Origin: Prosthecomicrobium pneumaticum
GTDB taxonomy: Bacteria > Pseudomonadota > Alphaproteobacteria > Rhizobiales > Kaistiaceae
Reading direction: 5' to 3'
Assembly (NCBI RefSeq): GCF_014199915.1
Contig: NZ_JACHOO010000001.1
Location: 62,001-126,000, forward strand
DNA: 64,000 bases
The notes beneath the pieces are model-generated. The model saw nothing but the letters and a program-made list of their open reading frames with translations, did no database searches and had not been told where the DNA came from. Below, one piece after another: positions 44,165-52,800 of this stretch. A program made the translations under genes and the position numbers. Every line of letters starts with the position of its first letter. Positions within the stretch are counted from its first letter, which is position 1.

Positions 44165-45451
44165 TCACTCCGCGTCGGGCCGCCCTGCCGGTTCATGCCG
44201 GAAGGGCAGATGCTCTTCCAGGATTTCCTGCTCCTCGGCGACATGCGCCCGCTCGCGGCGGAGATAGTCGGCGACGGCACGGCGGAAGCCGGGATCGAGG
44301 ATCAGATGCGCCGAATGGGTGGTCTGCGGGCGGTAGCCGCGGGCGAGCTTGTGCTCGCCTTGAGCCCCTGCCTCGACCCGCGGCAGGCCGCGGGCGATCG
44401 CCCATTCGATCGCCTGATAGTAGCACAATTCGAAATGGAGGAAGGGCACGTCCTCGGTCGCGCCCCAGTTGCGGCCGTAGAGCGCGTGCGAGCCGATGAA
44501 ATTGAGCGCGCCGGCGATCGGCCGGCCGTGCCGCCTGGCGACCACGAGCAGGATGCGGTCGGCCATCGCCGCGCCGATGCGCGAGAAGAACTCGCGGTTG
44601 AGATAGGGGCGGCCCCATTTTCGGGCGCCGGTATCCATGTAGAAGGCGAAGAAGGCGTCCCAGGCGCTCTCGGTCAGCGCGGCGCCGGTGAGGTGCTCGA
44701 CGGTGATGCCACTCGAAAGCGCCTCGCGCCGCTCTTTGCGAATCGCCTTCCGCTTCCGCGAGGCGAGGGCATCGAGGAAATCGTCGAAATCGCGATAGCC
44801 GGGATTGTCGAAATGGAATTGCTGGTCGGTGCGCGGCAGGAAGCCGGCGCCTTCGAGCACCGCCGCGTCCTCGGGTTCGAGGAAGGTGGCGTGCACCGAG
44901 GAGGCGCCGTTTCGCCGCGCCAGCTCCGTGGCCCCGGCGGCGAGCGCGGCGCGCGCGTGATCGTCGGCCCGGTCGCGGACGAGCAGGCGCGGCCCGGTCG
45001 CCGGCGTGAAGGGCACCGAGACCTGCAGCTTGGGGTAATAGCGCCCGCCGGCGCGCTCATAGGCGTCGGCCCAGCCATGGTCGAAGACGTATTCGCCCAT
45101 CGAATGGCTCTTCATATAGGCCGGCATGACCGCGGCGGGCGCCTCCTCGGATCCGCCGAGCGCGAGATGGACGGGCTGCCAGCCGGTCTCCGCCGCGACG
45201 CAGCCGGAGGCTTCGAGCGCCGAGAGAAAATCGAACGAAACGAACGGGTTGTATTCGGATCTGGAACCGGCTCGGGAGCCGCCGGCGGCATGGAGCGCGC
45301 GCAGGCCCGCATCGACGTCTGCGCCGAAGGGCCGGGCCGGCCAGCCGGGATTGGCACAATCGTCCCAGGCCGCGCGGCCGATGCCGGCGATCGCGGTGTG
45401 GACGGAGAGACGCGCTTCGGATCGGGAGGAGGACGGCAAGGAGCGGCTCAC
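44165..45451 (-). CDS. GNAT/FemAB-like acyltransferase (DUF482)
   Basis: A 428-residue protein of the DUF482 family, distantly related to FemAB peptidyl transferases and GNAT acetyltransferases. It shows the family blocks YNPFVSFDFLSALEASGCV, TGWQPVHLAL, KSHSMGEYVFDHGWADAYER and RYYPKLQVSVPFTPATGPRL. Near the C-terminus are WGATEDVPFLHFELCYYQAI and AQGEHKLARGYRPQTTHSAH. An insertion of about 28 residues (36-64) precedes YNPF, where relatives run almost directly from the helix into this motif. The precise substrate is unknown. It ends just before the sulfatase region. Confidence 0.88.
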   Translation of the reverse strand: MSRSLPSSSRSEARLSVHTAIAGIGRAAWDDCANPGWPARPFGADVDAGLRALHAAGGSRAGSRSEYNPFVSFDFLSALEASGCVAAETGWQPVHLALGGSEEAPAAVMPAYMKSHSMGEYVFDHGWADAYERAGGRYYPKLQVSVPFTPATGPRLLVRDRADDHARAALAAGATELARRNGASSVHATFLEPEDAAVLEGAGFLPRTDQQFHFDNPGYRDFDDFLDALASRKRKAIRKERREALSSGITVEHLTGAALTESAWDAFFAFYMDTGARKWGRPYLNREFFSRIGAAMADRILLVVARRHGRPIAGALNFIGSHALYGRNWGATEDVPFLHFELCYYQAIEWAIARGLPRVEAGAQGEHKLARGYRPQTTHSAHLILDPGFRRAVADYLRRERAHVAEEQEILEEHLPFRHEPAGRPDAE

Positions 45452-45533
45452 GCTTTCTGAGTGCTGATGTTAGGGTTTGGAGAGGCGAGTTCAAGCCGTG
45501 CGGGGCGCGGCGGCTCGGCGCGGGGGGGGTGGG

Positions 45534-46331
45534 ATGATGAGGCGGATCGCAGGCGCGGCGCTCGGCGTCGCGATGATGCTGTCGGGGGCGACGGCGCAGG
45601 AGGTGCCGATGTTCACCGGCGTCGCGGTCTACGAGGCGTCGCTGCCGCCGGACAAGACGCCGCCCGGTTTCGTCTTGCGGGGGCAGGTCACGGAGACGAC
45701 CACGTTCAACTGCGAGGAGGTCGTGACTATGACCGGAATCGACCTGGTCGGCCAACAGGAGGGAGCGTCCGAGTTTCGCATGTCGCTCAGCGCCGACATC
45801 CGCGAGAGGCCGGAAGGCGCCAGCTTTCGTGCCGAGACCATGCTCGGCGGGCTTCTCTCGGAGCAGGTCGTGGGCGAGGCACATCGGGACGGCGATGACC
45901 TGGTCGTGACCCGGACCCTGCCCGAGCGGGTGACATTCCGAAGGCCCGGCGTGGCGCTGACCGGCACCGTGCTGACCCGGCGTCTGGTCGAGACCCTCGG
46001 GCGCGGGGCGCTCGAACTGTCCGTCCCCACCGTCGACTATACAGCGCAACCGGACGTGGACCCCTGGACGACCGTCGTGGCGAGACCGGAGGTCCCGGCG
46101 GTGCCGGCCGCACTGGTTCCGCTCGGCTTCGAGAGACTGAAGCGGTGGTCGGTGACCGCAACCTATACCAATGGGCCCTTTTCGCCGACTGCGGAGATCA
46201 TCGGCACCGAGGAAGGCACGTTTTACGAGAACGGCTTCTTCGAGAGGTCACGCCTCAACTTTGCCCTCGCGGAGATCGCGCTCACTCCCAAGGCCGTCAC
46301 GCCCATCCCGCCGACACCCTGCGCGGACTGA
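45534..46331 (+). CDS. EipB-like periplasmic protein (divergent DUF1849)
   Basis: A 265-residue secreted protein with a signal peptide (MMRRIAGAALGVAMMLSGAT, cut before QEV). It has the layout of EipB: VAVYEASL at the start of the mature part, a Gly then Cys in a strand (TTTFNCEEV), a late WSVTATYTNG with YENGFFERSRLNF, and a final Cys three residues from the end. The two cysteines correspond to the EipB disulfide. Identity to the second EipB gene at 50.6 kb is low, so this is a divergent paralogue or cousin. The start at 45534 is chosen because a signal peptide begins there; a GGGGTGGG stretch precedes it. It faces away from the DUF482 gene. Confidence 0.7.
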   Translation: MMRRIAGAALGVAMMLSGATAQEVPMFTGVAVYEASLPPDKTPPGFVLRGQVTETTTFNCEEVVTMTGIDLVGQQEGASEFRMSLSADIRERPEGASFRAETMLGGLLSEQVVGEAHRDGDDLVVTRTLPERVTFRRPGVALTGTVLTRRLVETLGRGALELSVPTVDYTAQPDVDPWTTVVARPEVPAVPAALVPLGFERLKRWSVTATYTNGPFSPTAEIIGTEEGTFYENGFFERSRLNFALAEIALTPKAVTPIPPTPCAD

Positions 46332-46335
46332 GGCG

Positions 46336-48633
46336 TCACGGCGCCGGCCGAGGCGCTCGAGCCCGCGTCGGATCGAAGCGCAGCAGGCGCAGCGCGTTGG
46401 CGGTGACGAGGACCGTGGCGCCCGTATCGGCGAGGATCGCCGGCCAGAGGCCGGTGACGCCGACCAGCGTGGTGACGAGAAACACCGCCTTCAGCCCGAG
46501 CGCGATCGTGATGTTCTGGCGCACATTGGCGAGCGTCCGGCGCGACAGCGCGATCATCGCGGCGAGATCGGTCAGCCGGCCGTGCAGCACCGTGGCATCG
46601 GCGGTTTCGAGTGCCACATCCGTGCCGCCGCCCATTGCGATGCCGATATCGGCCGCGGCGAGCGCCGGCGCGTCATTGATGCCGTCGCCCACCTTGGCGA
46701 CGCGGCGGCCGGCCTGCTGCAGTTCCTTGACGACCGCCTGCTTGTCCTGCGGCAGCATCTCGGCGCGATATTCGAGGCCGAGGTCGCCGGCGATCGCCGC
46801 CGCCGTGCGGCGGTTGTCGCCGGTGAGCATCAGTGTCTCGATGCCGGCGCGCTTCAGCGCGGCGAGGCCGGCCTTCGCGTCGGCCCGCGGCTCGTCGCGC
46901 ATCGCGATGATGCCCGCGAGCCGGCCGTCGGCGACGACGAGCGAGACCGACTTGCCCCCGTCGTGCAGGGCGGCGATGCGAGCGCTGTCCTCCTCGGAGA
47001 GCGGCGCCCGCTCCGCGGCGGCGCCCGCCGAGCCGACGAAGACCGACTTGCCGCCGACCCGGCCGACGACACCCTTGCCGGCGATCGCCGCGGCGTCCGC
47101 CGCCGGCGGCACCGGCGCCTTGCGGGCCTCCGCCGCGGCGAGGATGGCGAGGGCGAGCGGATGGCTGGAGCCGTTCTCGAGCGCGGCGGCGAGCGACAGC
47201 GTCTCGCGCTCCGAAAGGCCGATGGCGATCAGGTCGGTGACCACCGGACGCCCTTCGGTCAGCGTGCCGGTCTTGTCGAGCGCCATCACGTCGATCGTGC
47301 CGAGCCCTTCGAGCACCGCCCCGCCCTTGATCAGCAGGCCGCGCCGCGCCCCGGCCGACAGCGCCGCGGCGATCGCGGCGGGCGTCGAGATGACGAGCGC
47401 GCAGGGGCAGCCGATCAGGAGCACGGCGAGGCCCTTGTAGATCCAGGCGCCCCAGTCTGCGCCGAAGGCGAGCGGCGGAACGATCGCGACGAGCGCACCG
47501 AGCGCCAGCACGGCGGGGGTATAAGCGGTCGCGAAACGGTCGATCAGCCGCTCGGTCGGGGCCTTCGCCTCCTGCGCCTCCTCGACGAGCCGCACCACCC
47601 GCGCGATCGTGTTGTCCTCGGCCGCGGCCGTCACCCGGACGCGCAGCACCGCATCGGTGGCGATCGTGCCGGCAAAGACCGCGGCGCCCGGCCCTTTGCG
47701 GACGGGCACGCTCTCGCCGGTGACCGGCGCCTCGTCGATCGCACCCGTCCCTTCGACGATCTCGCCATCGGCGGCGATCCGGTCGCCGGGACGCACGAGG
47801 ATGACCGCGCCGACGGCGAGGTTCGCGGCGGGCACCTCGCGGGTGCCGCTCGCCTCTTCGAGGAGCGCGGTCTTCGGGACGAGGGCGGCGAGCGCCTTGA
47901 TGCTCGCCCGCGCCCGGTCGGCGGCGATGCCTTCGAGCAGCTCGCCGACGAGGAACAGCAGCACGACCGCGGCCGCCTCCTCGGTGGCGTCGATCAGCAC
48001 GGCGCCGACCGCGGCGATCGTCATCAGCGTCTCGATCGAGAACGGCGTGCCGTTGAGGCCGGCGACGACGGCGCGCCGTGCGATCGGCACGAGCCCGATC
48101 AGCAGCGCGACGAGGAAGGCGGGCATCTGCCAGGCCGGCACGACGAGGCCGATGCCATAGGCGGCGGCGAGCGCCGCGCCGCAGAGAAGGGTCAGGACGA
48201 CGCGGCGGTTCCGCCACCAGGGGCCGTCGCCGACGGGGTGCGCATGGGCATGGCCGTGCGCGCCGCCGGAAGCGTGCTCATGGCCGGGCTCGTGGCCGTG
48301 GCCATGGTCGTGAGGAGCGGCATGAGGGTGATCGTGATGGTCGTGGCCGTGATCGTGCGCCGCATGGTCGGGTCCGTGTCCGGGGCTGCCCGATCGGGGC
48401 GCCGGCTTTGCGGTGCCGGCTCCGGGCTCGATGCCGTAGCCGAGCCTGCGCACCCGGCTTTCGATCGCAGCGGCAGGGAGGGCGTCGGCGTGGCGGAGCG
48501 TCAGCGTGCCGGCCGTCGCGGACACCGAGACATCGGAAATGCCGGGGATGCGACGCACCGCGTTCTCGATCTTCACCGCGCAGGCGGCGCAATCCATGCC
48601 GGAGATGCGATAGCGGGTGAGATTCTCGGCCAT
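46336..48633 (-). CDS. zntA: Zn/Cd/Pb-type heavy-metal P-type ATPase
   Basis: Exports divalent soft metals across the inner membrane. The 765-residue protein has an N-terminal HMA domain with MDCAACAVKIENAV (Cys15, Cys18). A linker with 19 His between residues 86 and 132 follows, then eight membrane helices with the ion-binding CPC motif (IGCPCALVIS). The phosphorylation site DKTGTLTEG, TGDN and GDGINDAPAL complete the pump. The CPC motif and Zn-type MerR neighbour suggest Zn2+, Cd2+ and Pb2+ rather than Cu+. It is transcribed from a MerR-type promoter overlapping the regulator gene. Confidence 0.93.
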   Translation of the reverse strand: MAENLTRYRISGMDCAACAVKIENAVRRIPGISDVSVSATAGTLTLRHADALPAAAIESRVRRLGYGIEPGAGTAKPAPRSGSPGHGPDHAAHDHGHDHHDHPHAAPHDHGHGHEPGHEHASGGAHGHAHAHPVGDGPWWRNRRVVLTLLCGAALAAAYGIGLVVPAWQMPAFLVALLIGLVPIARRAVVAGLNGTPFSIETLMTIAAVGAVLIDATEEAAAVVLLFLVGELLEGIAADRARASIKALAALVPKTALLEEASGTREVPAANLAVGAVILVRPGDRIAADGEIVEGTGAIDEAPVTGESVPVRKGPGAAVFAGTIATDAVLRVRVTAAAEDNTIARVVRLVEEAQEAKAPTERLIDRFATAYTPAVLALGALVAIVPPLAFGADWGAWIYKGLAVLLIGCPCALVISTPAAIAAALSAGARRGLLIKGGAVLEGLGTIDVMALDKTGTLTEGRPVVTDLIAIGLSERETLSLAAALENGSSHPLALAILAAAEARKAPVPPAADAAAIAGKGVVGRVGGKSVFVGSAGAAAERAPLSEEDSARIAALHDGGKSVSLVVADGRLAGIIAMRDEPRADAKAGLAALKRAGIETLMLTGDNRRTAAAIAGDLGLEYRAEMLPQDKQAVVKELQQAGRRVAKVGDGINDAPALAAADIGIAMGGGTDVALETADATVLHGRLTDLAAMIALSRRTLANVRQNITIALGLKAVFLVTTLVGVTGLWPAILADTGATVLVTANALRLLRFDPTRARAPRPAP

Positions 48634-48662
48634 GGCCGCGGCTCCTTGTCGGTTCGCTGCGG

Positions 48663-48693
48663 ATGCTGCATCCTCTAGTCACTAGAGGAGCAA
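48663..48693 (-). promoter_or_regulatory. MerR-type promoter of the metal ATPase gene
   Basis: On the minus strand TTGCTC (48693-48688) and CAGCAT (48668-48663) can serve as -35 and -10 boxes with a 19-base spacer. Such a long spacer is characteristic of MerR-family activation by DNA distortion. The spacer contains the dyad CCTCTAGT-C-ACTAGAGG (48672-48688). Confidence 0.7.
48672..48688. promoter_or_regulatory. Operator dyad for the MerR regulator
   Basis: CCTCTAGT (48672-48679) and ACTAGAGG (48681-48688) are perfect 8-base arms around one base. The right arm runs into AGAGGAG, the probable ribosome site of the merR-type gene, so binding could also affect that gene's expression. Confidence 0.8.
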
Positions 48694-48698
48694 GCACA

Positions 48699-49136
48699 AT
48701 GTTGGACGATCTTCCGATCGGCCGGGCGGCCGCCCTTTCGGGCGTGAAGGTACCGACCATCCGCTATTACGAGCAGATCGGCCTCTTGCGGCCGGCACCA
48801 CGGAACGAGGGCAACCGGCGGCGCTATGGCGCGGATGACCTCAGCCGGCTCGGCTTCATCCGGCACGCGCGCCAGCTCGGTTTCGAGCTCGATCAGATCC
48901 GCGAGCTGATCGCGTTGAGCGAGGAGCCGGAGAGCCCCTGTGGCCGGGCCGATGCGATCGCGCGCCGCCAGCTCGCCGACATCGACGACCGTGTGCGGCG
49001 CCTGCTCGCGCTGCGGGCCGAACTCGCCCGGATGACCGAGGGCGGCTGCCATGGCACGATCGCCGAGTGCCGGGTCATCGAGGTGCTCGCCGATCACGGC
49101 AAGTGCGCCCATCATGGCGTCGATGAGGCGGCGTGA
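48699..49136 (+). CDS. MerR family metal-responsive regulator (ZntR/CadR type)
   Basis: A 145-residue regulator with the MerR helix-turn-helix (IGRAAALSGVKVPTIRYYEQ, then IGLLRPAPRNEGNRRRY), a dimerisation helix at about 83-115 and a metal-binding tail. Cys81, Cys117, Cys124 and Cys136 with several His (GGCHGTIAECRVIEV, GKCAHHG) suggest a Zn2+, Cd2+ or Pb2+ sensor. It is divergent from the ATPase gene and shares its operator. The start at 48699 has AGGAG 8 bases upstream. The gene is convergent with the GDPD gene, 12 bases away. Confidence 0.93.
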   Translation: MLDDLPIGRAAALSGVKVPTIRYYEQIGLLRPAPRNEGNRRRYGADDLSRLGFIRHARQLGFELDQIRELIALSEEPESPCGRADAIARRQLADIDDRVRRLLALRAELARMTEGGCHGTIAECRVIEVLADHGKCAHHGVDEAA

Positions 49137-49148
49137 ACCGAAGGCGCC

Positions 49149-49904
49149 TCAGGCGGCGTCGGGGTCGAAGCCCTCGAAGGTGATCTGCGCGCCGACCGCC
49201 TTCGCCTTCTCCCTCTGCGCGCGCGTCCGCACCGTCCAGGTGATCAGGCCGACGCCGAACCATGCCTCGAGGAGCCGCGTCTCGAAGGTCGGCAGATCGT
49301 CGATCGCGTAGGAGACGAAGGCGGGCTGGACGGCGGGCGCGGCGAGCAGATGACGGAGAGCGAAGCGGCGCGGCGGGGAGAGGAAGTCCCAGTCGGGCCC
49401 CTTCCGGTAGGCATCGGCGACGAGGCCACGGGGAATGCCCGGCAGAAGCCGCTTCATCGCCCTCATGGAGTCGGGATCGAACGACATCACGACGGCCGGC
49501 CCGCGATAGGCGGCGAGGATCGGTGCCACCGCGGCCTCGAGCCGGCGGTCGCCGTCGAACAGGCTCTTCAGTTCGAGAACGAGCGGCACCGCCCCGGCGA
49601 CGAGGGCGAAGAGCTCGGCGAGGGTCGGGATGCGCTCGACGCCGTCGCGGAAGCGGAGCGCCCGCAACTCGGCGAGCGTCATGGTGTCGACGCGGCCGCT
49701 GCCGTGCATCAGCCGGTCGACGGTGTCGTCGTGGAAGACCACCACCTCGCCGTCGGCCGTCCGCTGCAGGTCGACCTCGATCGAAAAGCCGCGTTCGGCG
49801 GCCGCCGCCGCGGCGCCGAGCGTGTTCTCGACCCGCCCCGCCGCGGCGTCGTGATAGCCGCGATGGGCGATCGGCCGCGCGGTCAGCCAGTCGGGCGCGC
49901 GCAT
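49149..49904 (-). CDS. ugpQ: Glycerophosphodiester phosphodiesterase
   Basis: Cleaves glycerophosphodiesters to glycerol-3-phosphate and alcohol. The 251-residue cytoplasmic protein has the GDPD site residues His14-Arg15 (AHRGYHDA), Glu26-Asn27-Thr28, Glu43 and Asp45 (IEVDLQRTADG) and His58 (VVFHDDTVDRL). It is complete and has no signal peptide. It follows the Rid protein gene by 4 bases in the same direction. Confidence 0.93.
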   Translation of the reverse strand: MRAPDWLTARPIAHRGYHDAAAGRVENTLGAAAAAAERGFSIEVDLQRTADGEVVVFHDDTVDRLMHGSGRVDTMTLAELRALRFRDGVERIPTLAELFALVAGAVPLVLELKSLFDGDRRLEAAVAPILAAYRGPAVVMSFDPDSMRAMKRLLPGIPRGLVADAYRKGPDWDFLSPPRRFALRHLLAAPAVQPAFVSYAIDDLPTFETRLLEAWFGVGLITWTVRTRAQREKAKAVGAQITFEGFDPDAA

Positions 49905-49908
49905 CGCA

Positions 49909-50373
49909 TCACGCGATTTCGAGGACCGCTTCGACCTCGACCGCGACGTTGAACGGCAGTCCGGCGACGCCGACGGCCGATCGGGCGTGGCGGCCGTGCT
50001 CGCCGAGCACCTCGACGAGGAAGTCCGATGCGCCGTTCACCACCTTCGGCTGATCGCCGAAATCGCCGAAGGAATTGACGAAGCCGACGAGTTTCACCAC
50101 CCGCTTGATCCGCTCGAGATCGCCGAGCGCAGCTTTCGCCTGGGCGAGGATGTTGATCGCGCAGAGCCGCGCCGCGGCCCGGCCCGAGTCGAGCTCGACA
50201 TCGCGGCCGAGCTTGCCGATGAATTCCGGGCCGTTCGGCCCCATCGGCACCTGGCCCGAGATCCACAGCCAGCCGCCGCTCTCGACGGCCGGCACGTAAT
50301 TGGCGACGGGCGGGGTCGGCGTGGGCAGGACGACGCCGAGCGCCGCGAGGCGCTCTTCGATCGGGCTGGTCAT
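49909..50373 (-). CDS. Rid (YjgF/UK114) family protein
   Basis: A 154-residue member of the Rid superfamily of the longer type, seen in many alphaproteobacteria. It shows VPAVESGGWLWISGQVPMGP, a middle helix RAAARLCAINILAQAKAALG and the C-terminal HARSAVGVAGLPFNVAVEVE, whose Arg-Ser is placed like the catalytic Arg of RidA. RidA proteins hydrolyse reactive enamine/imine intermediates. The substrate preference of this subgroup is unclear. The start at 50373 follows a GGAGCCTCC purine-containing stretch. Confidence 0.88.
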   Translation of the reverse strand: MTSPIEERLAALGVVLPTPTPPVANYVPAVESGGWLWISGQVPMGPNGPEFIGKLGRDVELDSGRAAARLCAINILAQAKAALGDLERIKRVVKLVGFVNSFGDFGDQPKVVNGASDFLVEVLGEHGRHARSAVGVAGLPFNVAVEVEAVLEIA

Positions 50374-50573
50374 CGGGAGGCTCCTCGGACGGGACAGGGG
50401 ACCGATGTCGCCCAAAACGCCGCATGCCGCAAGGCTCTTCCGCCGCCGTTCGGCCATTTTTGCCGAGGCTCATCGGCAAAGAGGCAACCCGTTTCGGCGG
50501 GTGGACGGCAGGGGCTGTTGTGGTTCAATTTGGTGGCGCCGGCATCCTCCGGCGGGAAACGGCCTCGGCAATA

Positions 50574-51431
50574 ATGAAGAAGCGCAACACCCACCTTCTG
50601 GCGGCGACCCTCCTCGCCGGTGCCACGATCGCCGCCGACGGGTCGGCGGCGGCCGCGACGGCCGATCTCGCGCTTCACCGCGCCGTCTACGACCTGTCGC
50701 TCGCCGACAGCACCGACGATTCGGCGATCGGCGGCGCGGCGGGCCGCATGGTCTACGACGTGTCTGGCTCGGCCTGCGACGGCTACACCACCAATCTGCG
50801 CTTCGTCACCCAGATCAGCGACACGGAGGGCAATGGCCGCGTCACCGACGTGCACACCTCGACCTTCGAGGATGGCGCCGGAAAGCGTTTCCGCTTCGCC
50901 ACGCGCACCTATGTCGACGGCAATCTTTCAGAGGATACGGTCGGCTCCGCCGACCGGTCCTCAGGTTCGGTCCGGGTCCAGTTGAGCAAGCCGGAAAAGA
51001 AGAGCTTCGACCTGCCCGCCGCAGTCCTTTTCCCGACCCAGCACCTCGCGGCCCTTCTCCAAGCGGCCGAAGCGGGCCGGCACTTCGTGCAGATCGATCT
51101 CTTCGACGGGTCGGACAAGGGCGACAAGCCCTATGCCACGTCGGCCGTGATCGGCGCGGCGCTGACCGGGCCGGATGCGCTCGCCGATGGCGGCGCGGCG
51201 ACCAAGGCCGGGATCGACGCGGTGGCCCGCTGGCCGGTGACGCTCTCCTATTTCGACGGCAAGGCGGCAGCGAACGGCGAGGAGACACCGGTCTACGAAC
51301 TGTCCTTCCTGCTCTACGAGAACGGCATCACCCGGCGCATGAAGCTCGACTATGGCGGCTTCGCGCTCGAAGGCCGGTTGGTGAATCTCGAAATCCGGCC
51401 GCAGGAAGAGGCTTCCTGCGGCGAGCGCTAA
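50574..51431 (+). CDS. eipB: Cell envelope integrity protein EipB (DUF1849)
   Basis: Periplasmic protein known in Brucella to protect the envelope and to adopt a beta-spiral fold. The 285-residue protein has a signal peptide (about residues 1-28) and then LALHRAVYDLSLADSTDDSA. The first disulfide cysteine sits in SGSACDGYTTNLRF, and the partner near the end in EEASCGER. WPVTLSYFDG and LYENGITRRMKLDYGGFALE are further family blocks. The start MKKRNTH is chosen because the signal peptide begins there. It is the closer EipB homologue of the two in this window and is convergent with the deaminase gene. Confidence 0.9.
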   Translation: MKKRNTHLLAATLLAGATIAADGSAAAATADLALHRAVYDLSLADSTDDSAIGGAAGRMVYDVSGSACDGYTTNLRFVTQISDTEGNGRVTDVHTSTFEDGAGKRFRFATRTYVDGNLSEDTVGSADRSSGSVRVQLSKPEKKSFDLPAAVLFPTQHLAALLQAAEAGRHFVQIDLFDGSDKGDKPYATSAVIGAALTGPDALADGGAATKAGIDAVARWPVTLSYFDGKAAANGEETPVYELSFLLYENGITRRMKLDYGGFALEGRLVNLEIRPQEEASCGER

Positions 51432-51435
51432 AAGG

Positions 51436-52800
51436 TCAGCGAACCCGCACGACGGGAGAACGCTCCGGCAGGGTGATGCCGGCCCGCTTCGCGATCAGGG
51501 CGGAGCGGGCGGCGATCTCGCCCAGCAGGGCGTCCTCGTCGATGCCGAGCACGCGCCTGCCGCGCATGATCCACCGGCCTGCGACCATCGAATCGGTCAC
51601 CGCCCGCGAGTGCATGGCGTAGACGAGCGTCGAGACGAGGTCGTGCACCGGCAGGACGCCGATGTCGCGCGGGTCGATCACGATGAGGTCGGCCGCCTTG
51701 CCGACCTCGAGACTGCCGATCTCATCGTCCCAGCGCATTGCCCGCGCGCCGGACACCGTCGCCATTTCGAGCACGCGCTCGGCGGGCAGGACCAGCGGAT
51801 CGGCGCGGTGTCCCTTGTGGATCAACGCCGCGAGATAGATCTCGTCGATCATATCGGACCGGTTGCAGCAGGGCGGGCTGTCCGTGCCGATGCCGACCGG
51901 CACGCCGGCCGCGACGAGATCGGGAATCGGCGCGAAGCCGAGGATGCGCATGTTGGAGGAGGGGCAGTGCACGGCCGGCATGCGATGCTCGGCGAACAGC
52001 TCGACCTCGCGCGGCGTCAGCCACACGCAGTGAATGCCCATCAGATTGGGCCCCATCACGCCGAGCCGGGCGAGATGTTCGATCGTCGAGGCGCCGCGCG
52101 TTTCCTGCGCATAGGCGTTCTCGGCCGGCACTTCGGCGACGTGCATCTGGATCGAGGTGCCGCGCGAATCAGCAATTTCCTTCGTCTTCAGAATCAGTTC
52201 GTCGGAGCAGTTGAAGATCGTTCTGAGGCCGAAGAAGTGGCGGATCCGACCGTCGGCCGCGCCGTGCCAGCGGTCGTGCTCGTCGATCTGGCGGCCGAGC
52301 ACCGTCTCGGTCGGCTGCACCCAGCCGGCCGGCAGGCCTTCGCCCGTATCCATCGAGGAACGGCAGAGCGCGGCGCGCAGCCCGAGCTGGATCACCGCCC
52401 GGCCCATCGCGTCGACGTGCTGGCCGCCCGCTTCCGAGAATGTGGTGACGCCGGAGCGGATCATCTCGACGCCGAGGGCGAGCGTCGACAAGTGCTGGTC
52501 GTCCTCGGTCAGATGGCTCTCGAAGGGCCAGATCCGGTCGCGCAGCCAGGTGAGCAAATCGACATCGTCGGCGATGCCGCGGCCGAGCTGCTGCGAGGTG
52601 TGGACATGAGCGTCGACGAGGCCCGGCAGAACGATGCGGCCGGAGAGATCGACGATCTCGGTGCCCGGCGGCAGTTCCGCATCGGAGAGCGCCCCGATCG
52701 CCGCGATACGCCCGCGCTCGACGAGGAGATCGGCATCCGCAAAGATCTCGCGGCGGCCATTCATGCTGACGATGGTCGCGTTCCGCAGCAGCACGCTCAT
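51436..52800 (-). CDS. Amidohydrolase, SAH/MTA or related deaminase
   Basis: A 454-residue metal-dependent deaminase of the TRZ/ATZ family. Metal ligands are His65 and His67 (VDAHVHTSQ), the His of MHVAEVPAEN, the His of GIHCVWLT and the Asp of GIGTDSPP. Overall similarity is to S-adenosylhomocysteine/5-methylthioadenosine deaminases and 8-oxoguanine deaminase. The ATG at 52800 overlaps the phosphatase stop by 4 bases. The open frame extends far upstream, but only as a shadow of the phosphatase gene. Confidence 0.88.
   Translation of the reverse strand: MSVLLRNATIVSMNGRREIFADADLLVERGRIAAIGALSDAELPPGTEIVDLSGRIVLPGLVDAHVHTSQQLGRGIADDVDLLTWLRDRIWPFESHLTEDDQHLSTLALGVEMIRSGVTTFSEAGGQHVDAMGRAVIQLGLRAALCRSSMDTGEGLPAGWVQPTETVLGRQIDEHDRWHGAADGRIRHFFGLRTIFNCSDELILKTKEIADSRGTSIQMHVAEVPAENAYAQETRGASTIEHLARLGVMGPNLMGIHCVWLTPREVELFAEHRMPAVHCPSSNMRILGFAPIPDLVAAGVPVGIGTDSPPCCNRSDMIDEIYLAALIHKGHRADPLVLPAERVLEMATVSGARAMRWDDEIGSLEVGKAADLIVIDPRDIGVLPVHDLVSTLVYAMHSRAVTDSMVAGRWIMRGRRVLGIDEDALLGEIAARSALIAKRAGITLPERSPVVRVR

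Noticed and set aside
46171-48678. Plus-strand frame of 835 codons
   Set aside because: Antisense to the metal ATPase gene.
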